From Cololabis saira (lineage: Eukaryota > Chordata > Actinopteri > Beloniformes > Belonidae): 64,000 bases of DNA. The stretch is from assembly GCF_033807715.1 (NCBI RefSeq), contig NC_084592.1, positions 26,573,501-26,637,500 of the forward strand. Direction: 5' to 3'. Each line of letters begins with the position of its first letter. Position 1 is the first letter of the stretch. Below the pieces are notes generated by a model. That model did not search any database and had not been told where the DNA came from. It saw nothing but the letters and a program-made list of their open reading frames with translations. This document shows positions 58,001 through 64,000 of the stretch, in pieces. A program made the position numbers and the translations under genes.

Positions 58001-61000
58001 CACTTGCCACCAAACCTGTACTGCAACAGGCTGCCTCTAATCTGGTCCCATTCAATGCCCTTCTACTTGAAAATCTCATGTTGAAGGACACTGAATGGCA
58101 ATCAATGTTTAATTTTCGTTCTGCTCAAAAAGAGGTAGACCACAAATTAAAAGTAGCTCATCACTTCAAAATTCCCCACCACTTTCTGCTGATTCACACA
58201 AGTCATTTATGCCATGAGCAGATCTTACTAATAAGCACAAACACATGACTAAAACCATGTGTCTCCAATAATATTTAAGTGCAAACAGAAAGCTTGCAGT
58301 GACTAAGCTGAAGACAATTACAGGACATCATTGCAACATGTTGACCAAGACTTGTAATTGTTTTGAACTATTTTGAAAAAAAATTCACCCCCTTTCAAAT
58401 TTTATCCAGCTTGCCTTAAAACCTAGAATTAAAATGTAAATTTTACAGGATAAGAATCATTTGATTCCCATAAGATTCTTAACATTTTGCCGATGTTGAA
58501 ACAAAGAAATAATTCTTTAGTTCTGACCAATTTCCTATACCCTGTTAATGAAAAACATTGCCATACCATGATGCTACAGGGGAAGGGGGTGTGATATGTG
58601 ATGTTATGTTATGTGTGATTTGTGATATGTATGCATGAAGGTAACCTGCAGAACCAGATCTTGATGTTTTTCATGATTTTCTTTTTTTTTTTTTTTTAAT
58701 TTTGACTTCACTTCAGCACTATTTTATGTATATACTATTTTGCATATACATATCCATTCAAATAACAGATGCACCCAAATAAAAAGACTAAGGTGGAGTA
58801 CATGTTCACAAATCCCTCAAGACAAGCACTGTATGATGGTGGAGGATTCTTGTGTAAAGCTTAATAAAGTTTTCAGCCTTTTTTGTTTGACTCTCCATGA
58901 CCATTTCAGCAAAGACCAGACAGCCATTTAACAAAATAACCCAACCCAAGACTTGAATGTCAAGGAAAATGATGCCCAGGTCAGCAAATTCAAATATCCG
59001 CAGCTGGACGCAGATACTTTTTTTTTTTTTACTGAATTTGGAAAAATGCAAAATTGGAAGAATGCTCATAGCTGCACTTCATCTGCTTGTTATCACGATC
59101 TTTAATATGTTAGTTCACTTTTTTATCCCTTCACTAACAAAATAAATGAAAGCAAATTCAGTTTTCACAAATGTGCATGCAATAAATAACCTTTTTCTAG
59201 ATCATATACGAGCTTACATGGTAATATAAAGCAACTTTTACTGTCACTGACTTCACCTTACCGACAGCAAATATTCATTTCTCTCAAATACAAATACTTC
59301 TAAATAAATTGTGAACATTTTGTTGGAAACATTTTGTTGGAAACATTTTGTTAGAAACATTTTGTTACGGTTTATTTTGTAAATTCTGAAAAATACAACA
59401 TAATGAAATAGTCACTGGTCTTAGACAAGCCCCTCAGTAAGCCGTTATTTCACAGAGGACAGAAGATGGATAAATAAATGCGGTCCCGAAAGACCAAACT
59501 AAGCTCAAGTCTGTTATAAGTAGCTGACAATTACACAGAGTACCACTACTAGTTATTAATGAATCTAAAGAAAAAAAATGTTTTTGCGGTTATAAGTAAG
59601 GACAATTACAAAAGAAACAATGACTTCTTTAATTCAGCCAACAAGTCATCATTTGAAACAGCAATGAAAACTGTGATGTTCCGGCTGCTTTCTACTCACT
59701 ACAAAGCAGAAGAAGAAGCTGATTTTGGCAACATCACTGATGGTTAGCTTCCCCACCGTGCGTAACATGGCCTCGTGGTCCTTGGCAGCTGGGTAGGACA
59801 TACGGGACAGTTTGGCCTCTAGGGCTTGTGTGGAAGGGAGCTGACGCACCTCCATGATATTACTAAAACGGACACGCTGCTTTTTGGAAGCTGAAAGGTA
59901 GGAATAAAGAAAGGAGTGAATCATGGAGGCAGGGCTGTTTTTAAAATGCCATTTCAGAAAAGTTCAAATAAATTTGTGATTTTATCTGTATTTGTTACAA
60001 TAACAAAGAGAAATGTCACCTTCATAACCTTTTTGTTTGTCTAGGCTAAAAAACAAGCATGACTCTCATTACAGGTTTTAGAGCAGTTAATTAGTAATAT
60101 TAAATAACACCAGAAAATCCAATAAACTACTTTTACGGTGCGATTTTGACGTCTTGAAAAGTCAGTTTTAAAACTGACCCGTACATCAGAGCTAAGATGA
60201 TTTGATCTTAAGTTGATCTTCAAAGAAAGAGAACTGAACAAGTAAATTGGAGTCTTTGTTTTTTTTGGCTAACTTCTGCCCTCTGCTGGTAAAAGTCATG
60301 AAAATATTAGTCAGAACACCTAAATGCAAGATTGTGAATATACTGTACATAACTTCTATTTAAACCGAAACAAGAACAGTTAAGCACTCACAAGATTCAC
60401 AGTCTCGGATTAAACAATCTGAATGCTCAGTCGGGATGTCCTGGAACTTCACTGGCACGTACAGTGGTTCACTCTGCATGAACAAGACGGAGGGTCGCGT
60501 CAGTAAAAAGGTAGAGAATACACTTCAGACTGGTTTGCTTTTAGAGCCTGATTTTACTCTGTGATACGACTGCGTACCAAACAGTTGTTCACAGTGGTGT
60601 CGGTGTTGCAACGTGTAAAGTAGGCCTCAGCGTCAGTAAACTGCAGGGAAGAACAGTTCAAACTATTACTTCCAGAACAAAACCCAAGAGTTCAGATCAT
60701 GACTTTATGCCCCAGCAAATGGATTTCCCAAAGTTGTTCACAATTTTCATTCACGAGTTTATAGGGGGAAAGAAATCCTGATTCTAAGCCCCCAAGTTGT
60801 TCTGAAAATCTAAAAAAAAAGAGGTTAAAAGGTGTGGCTAAGAAAATAAAAGTCAGTAAACATTGCAGAAGGGCATGCTTTGTGATCCTCTTGCAAGGTT
60901 TCCACAAGTTAAAACTATTCTATTACAACATAGAAGTTTAGGATGAGGCAGTAACTACCTACACATCTATCCATGAGGTAAAAGTAGTTTTAATAACTTA

Positions 61001-63155
61001 CGAACGCAGGACGCCGCCGTTTCAGAGTGCCAGTGCACTGCTGCCTCCAGGGCCGCCACAGGAGGAAACCCAGCAAATAAAGCACAAACATGGAAGTCTT
61101 TGTGAACGTGCTGAAGAAGGGCTTGTTGTACTCCTGTCGCTTGAAAATGTACTAAGGGAATTGAGAGGGAGAAAAACATTTAGGATGAACACCTTGCTGG
61201 CTGACTAACATATTACGCTGTTGAAAAGTCTACATTTCACATCTCCATCCAGCGAGATTTGGTTTCATGATGATTAATCTCCTGTTAAGAGGTTTCAGAG
61301 TTCTAACCTCAGCTTTTTCTCAGATGATGACAACTATAAGCTTTATTCTATAAAGATACCAACCTTATAGAATCAAATTGAACCAGTGTAAAGATATCCT
61401 TGCATATTAAACCTTTAGCTTAAATAAGCAGTACGCTGAGAGTGAGGAAGTCACAGTGGTTACAATGATTTTAGCACTTAAGTGTGTTATGGGGGAGTGG
61501 AGAAAAAAAGTTTTTTATTTATTTGTGCACAAATTTAAGGCGCTGTTAGGTTTTGAACATTTTTTATTTTAGACTCATCACAGGGGCAAAGCAAAAAGAA
61601 ATTAATCAAGACTGATATATCATATTTACTTAAACGATTCACACACTCCACTTTGTACTTTGTTGAAGAATCTTTGGCAACAATAACAGCATCAGTTCTT
61701 CTTTAGAGTTAATCTACAAGCTTCACAAGTTTCTCACACTGTTTTTGAAGGACACGTTCAAGCTCAATCAAACTGAACCAGGAGCATCAATGAACACCAA
61801 TTTAAACAACTTTTATTAACGCCTACCTGGGTTCATTTTCCGATTTTCAAACAAGCAACTCCTGTGTTTCATTGGCTGTATGCTTTTTATTTTTGAACTG
61901 TAAACCTTGCCCTTGCTTGAGACCCTGTGTTTTTTCCAAAAGGAAATGCAAGCTGATACGATATAGTTCTACATTTTCCTTTTCCTCGTTACTGATCAAT
62001 CTTTTAGCATCCGTCCTAAAACATCATTCCTGGAGAATGATGTATTCCCTCCACTTCAGAGTAAAACAATGAGTTTAATAAACTGATAGAAATTCCCTGA
62101 GTTCCCTTGCACAATTGTTCAGTATTTATTTCATCACATTAGAGGATTTTGCTTTTCATCCCTTGTAAGTTATTTAGGTTCATTTTGAGGCATTGCCATT
62201 GTAATGTCATGTTCCATAAAGGCAGAAATGGTTTCATGTTGCACTTAATAAAAGCAACCTAATTGGTGGAGGATTGCTCTGATGATTGATCTTGTGTGAG
62301 GTTCTTTCCTCTCTACAAAGGATTGTTGGAGCTAATCAAAAGTGACAACTGGTTTGTTAGTTATTTGTATGACCAAGACTCTTCATCTTTAATTATTCAG
62401 TTTGATTGAGCAGCTACGTCTGCAGAATCTATTGTGGTTCAAATCTTCTTCTATTTCTGAATGATGTATGCTTCCCTGCTTTTGAGCAAATTGTCAGTAT
62501 TTATATATTTTTAATTGTTTATCAAGGTCAGCACCTTAATACAATATTTTTCCATTGATCTACGGACAGTTATCTCAGCCTAAGGGTTCAGTTTTATATT
62601 GTCCTTGCAACAAGGCACTGTCGACTAAGAGTCGACAGTGAAAGTTAATATTTTATACTCAGTAATGGAATATTTCACCCCTTTATGTTTAACAAGTTAA
62701 GAAAAACTTGGAAAAAAAACACTTCTGCCAGCCTAGAACAGATGGACAGATCATAAATAAATTAATTCAATGTTTCTTGAGATGAAACAGAAACCTAACA
62801 AGGTGTTGCAAATGTTGTACAACTTATGATAACTTTCTGTCATCACTTTAATTAAAAAATTAAATATCTGTTAATATCTGGGATCTGTAATAACTTACAG
62901 ATCCCAGAACATCTCCACTCTCTGCGGTTACAAAATATATCTGAGGTGTCTCTCTTTGCTACAGCAGTGTCCCCTTACTGTTAACTTCATTGCGTGAGTG
63001 AAACAGTTCTTACTGAGGTTAGCTCAGACGAAGCTACCCAGATGACATCCACCAGCAGGAGTATCACCACCCCCAGGGCCATCCTTCTCCGCTGGGCTGC
63101 AAGGCTACCCTGAGAGCTCATCCGGTTCATGATGAACACCCACTCCATCGGGACA
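52013..63155 (-). CDS. slc35f5: SLC35F5, EamA/DMT-family multi-pass membrane transporter-like protein (spliced, 13 coding exons)
   Basis: SLC35F5 is a nucleotide-sugar-transporter-like solute carrier with no firmly known substrate. Coding exons, minus strand order: 63155-63014, 61151-61002, 60640-60578, 60473-60392, 59890-59700, 57729-57648, 57482-57395, 54343-54279, 54141-54037, 53906-53747, 53615-53525, 53261-53107, 52094-52013. All junctions are GT-AG and all phases agree. From ATG 63148 this gives 1449 nt, 482 residues and a TGA. About ten hydrophobic segments are visible. Landmarks shared with the mammalian protein include [44 protein letters not shown] and CHYNNWDPV. The human protein has about 40 more N-terminal residues. 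Here the ATG aligns with an internal human Met, so a 5' exon may be missing. A hAT-like insertion sits in the 57394-54344 intron. Confidence 0.93.
53107..53261 (-). CDS. slc35f5: slc35f5 coding exon (residues 405-455)
   Basis: Encodes [38 protein letters not shown] and CRKHRIQ: the last membrane segment and the conserved cytosolic stretch. Donor GTACAC, phase 2. Confidence 0.93.
53525..53615 (-). CDS. slc35f5: slc35f5 coding exon (residues 374-404)
   Basis: Encodes [20 protein letters not shown] then [10 protein letters not shown]. Donor GTAAGT, phase 0. Confidence 0.93.
53747..53906 (-). CDS. slc35f5: slc35f5 coding exon (residues 321-373)
   Basis: Encodes [29 protein letters not shown] and [16 protein letters not shown], two membrane segments. 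Donor GTGAGC. Confidence 0.93.
54037..54141 (-). CDS. slc35f5: slc35f5 coding exon (residues 286-320)
   Basis: Encodes [20 protein letters not shown] then [16 protein letters not shown]. Start of the second EamA-like half. Intron before it is only 137 bp. Confidence 0.93.
54279..54343 (-). CDS. slc35f5: slc35f5 coding exon (residues 264-285)
   Basis: 65 bp encoding [20 protein letters not shown] then I. Aligns with SIGGVVLVNLAGSEKS of the mammalian protein but is less conserved. Donor GTATCC. Confidence 0.88.
54344..56225. other. slc35f5 intron, left part; nothing recognised
   Basis: AT-rich intronic DNA between exons 57395-57482 and 54279-54343. The ORFs at 55031-55273 and 55754-55987 have no domain. 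Confidence 0.6.
56226..57167. mobile_element. hAT-like non-autonomous transposon in slc35f5 intron (942 bp)
   Basis: The ends AGTAGTGATGTCCCGACCCG and (reverse complement) TGGATGTCCCGATCACATTC share GATGTCCCGA. They are flanked by TACTAATA at 56218-56225 and 57168-57175, an 8-bp duplication. The TRGGGATGTCCCGATC form of end is common in fish hAT elements. The exact left base is uncertain by two positions. No transposase. A T run lies at 56852-56870. Confidence 0.75.
57395..57482 (-). CDS. slc35f5: slc35f5 coding exon (residues 235-263)
   Basis: Encodes [20 protein letters not shown] then [10 protein letters not shown]; phase 1 in, phase 2 out. Donor GTAAGT. The following 3.05-kb intron contains a hAT-like insertion. 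Confidence 0.92.
57648..57729 (-). CDS. slc35f5: slc35f5 coding exon (residues 208-234)
   Basis: Encodes [20 protein letters not shown] then NILSSTS, a strongly conserved stretch, ending in phase 1. Donor GTGGTT. Confidence 0.92.
57730..59699. other. slc35f5 intron; nothing firm
   Basis: AT-rich. Segment 58370-58480 (TTCACCCCCTTTCAAATTTT) resembles the end of a dispersed fish repeat but has no partner. Confidence 0.5.
59314..59367 (+). repeat. Short tandem repeat, four 14-bp units
   Basis: AACATTTTGTTGGA is repeated about four times, the last two units with single changes. Intronic in slc35f5. Confidence 0.9.
59700..59890 (-). CDS. slc35f5: slc35f5 coding exon (residues 144-207)
   Basis: Encodes [31 protein letters not shown] and [11 protein letters not shown]. 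The last opens a membrane segment completed by the next exon. Donor GTGAGT after GTA. Reading on into the intron would give a false tail. Confidence 0.92.
60392..60473 (-). CDS. slc35f5: slc35f5 coding exon (residues 117-143)
   Basis: Encodes [20 protein letters not shown] and ends in phase 1 at donor GTGAGT. Hydrophilic loop; only its first part is conserved. Confidence 0.88.
60578..60640 (-). CDS. slc35f5: slc35f5 coding exon (residues 96-116)
   Basis: 21 codons in phase 0: [20 protein letters not shown] then L. Equivalent to the FADAEGYF loop of the mammalian protein. Donor GTACGC is weak but the join is in frame. Confidence 0.88.
61002..61151 (-). CDS. slc35f5: slc35f5 coding exon (residues 46-95)
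   Basis: Exactly 50 codons, phase 0 at both ends. It encodes [20 protein letters not shown] and the second membrane segment [12 protein letters not shown], then a basic WRPWRQQC stretch. Donor GTAAGT. Confidence 0.92.
62616..62640. repeat. Perfect hairpin, 11-bp arms, 3-nt loop
   Basis: CACTGTCGACT, AAG, AGTCGACAGTG. Confidence 0.9.
62878..62907. repeat. Perfect hairpin, 13-bp arms, 4-nt loop
   Basis: CTGGGATCTGTAA, TAAC, TTACAGATCCCAG. Confidence 0.9.
63014..63155 (-). CDS. slc35f5: slc35f5 first recognised coding exon
   Basis: Acceptor TTTTAG before 63155, donor GTAAGA from 63013. ATG at 63148; residues 1-45 include the first membrane segment. The seven bases before the ATG (TGTCCCG) are also exon. 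Confidence 0.9.
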
Positions 63156-64000
63156 CTAAAATAAAAAAGAGAAGAAAAAAAAAACACATGAACAGGAGAA
63201 ATTCAGAAAACAGCTCGTTCCTGCTGTTTTAGGTGAAACCTAAGTTTAGAGTTTGCAAAAGAAAGGTGAAAAAGGGTACATCTGCCTGAAATGTTATTCT
63301 TTGTTTTGATTGGTAGCATAAACCAGTGCCAGTCAAATCAGTCTAGAGGACTCACAGTTAATAACATATACCACAACAATCAGAGACCTATAACCAACAC
63401 CACAGTATATGTTCATAAAGTCCAATAACATCGAGCATGAAACTCTTTATCCAATGTATAACGTCTCAACTCACTTGAACGTTTAACTTCTGCAGACTTC
63501 TCTGTGCCACTGAGCAACACATGCAGCTGCATATCAACTGTAGATGGAAACGTCGACCAATACACAGTACATTGATTGTACTGTACACTTTTCCACCTGA
63601 CAAGGGTCGTCTCGGCTCAATGTGTAATTACAAGTATGAAACAGGTGGCTAAATACGAATTAATCCAGTATTTACACAGTAAAATACAGTAAAATGCGAC
63701 ATTTCCTCACAATCGTTAAAGCTAGCACGCGGTAGACTATAAATACACATACACAGCTTTATATATTTACACCTGTGTATTTGTATAGGTGTTTTTTATG
63801 CTGTCTATATACTTATTAGTAGATGTTAAACATGTGACAGTCTGGAGCTGAATACGTTGCGCAAATTAATACAAACTGTATCTGAAATGAACATTAACCT
63901 TTGTTCCCTGACAAGCAACTGGGTTTACAGCAACACATGTTTTCTAGTTTAGCTCCCTGTTTATCGAGCTAAGAGCTAACCGAGGTAATTTAAAGAGAGA
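63156..64000. other. Upstream of first recognised slc35f5 coding exon; possible non-coding 5' exon
   Basis: No coding match to the N-terminal extension of the human protein. A GTGAGT donor lies at 63474 on the minus strand. If the sequence before it is joined to the exon at 63155, an in-frame TAA lies just upstream of ATG 63148, consistent with a 5' UTR exon and that start. This is only a guess from splice signals. Confidence 0.3.

Larger units (their letters stand above)
61152..63013. other. slc35f5 intron with two perfect short hairpins
   Basis: AT-rich intron with no gene. Segment 61630-61770 (GGCAACAATAACAGCATCAG) may be an old fish repeat. Perfect hairpins lie at 62616-62640 and 62878-62907. 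Confidence 0.55.

Noticed and set aside
61630..61770. Fragment resembling a dispersed fish repeat (GGCAACAATAACAGCATCAG)
   Set aside because: Only a short stretch feels familiar, with no ends and no partner; not enough to annotate.

Overview
This window looks like nuclear DNA of a teleost fish, probably a spiny-rayed one. It is AT-rich and intron-rich, and it carries repeat families typical of fish: DIRS and RTE/Rex3-like retrotransposons, hAT and Tc1 DNA transposons, and SINEs. I found two host genes, both on the minus strand. One is the first coding exon of the zinc-sensing receptor GPR39 (38939-39722). The other is thirteen coding exons of SLC35F5, a multi-pass transporter-like protein (52013-63155). 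All SLC35F5 splice phases join, giving a 482-residue reading frame that ends in a stop codon.

Layout. Positions 1-3473 are the right part of a DIRS-type tyrosine-recombinase retrotransposon, cut by the window edge. A decayed L2-like LINE follows at 3.55-4.4 kb. From 4.4 to 14.5 kb the sequence is mostly unremarkable and is dotted with insertions: a hAT element with a perfect 8-bp target duplication, an RTE-like LINE tail with a 62-bp target duplication, a LINE tail and a BED-finger relic. A nearly complete two-ORF LINE lies at about 14.85-18.75 kb. At 21.5-23.2 kb one hAT element sits inside another, and both sit inside a probable MITE. Four copies of a roughly 1.0-1.2 kb repeat family, called here the GGGCCC family, lie at 25.3, 32.3, 35.4 and 40.8 kb. 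Each copy carries tandem units of about 139 bp containing a GC box next to an inverted CCAAT box. A TTAA-flanked Kolobok-like element occupies 28.87-30.17 kb. A Tc1 relic and a further inverted-repeat element lie at 43.6-45.3 kb.

How the parts relate. No GPR39 second exon is visible. If the gene has the usual two-exon structure, everything left of 38938 would be GPR39 intron or lie beyond it, and the intron would be at least 38.9 kb. SLC35F5 lies about 12 kb upstream of GPR39 in the same orientation, and its intron between exons 8 and 9 holds another hAT-like insertion.

I found no prokaryotic operon, CRISPR array or defence system. The least explained structures are the GGGCCC family with its promoter-like motif arrays, and a 31-bp-arm foldback in one copy. 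All family names come from recognising motifs by eye, with no database search.
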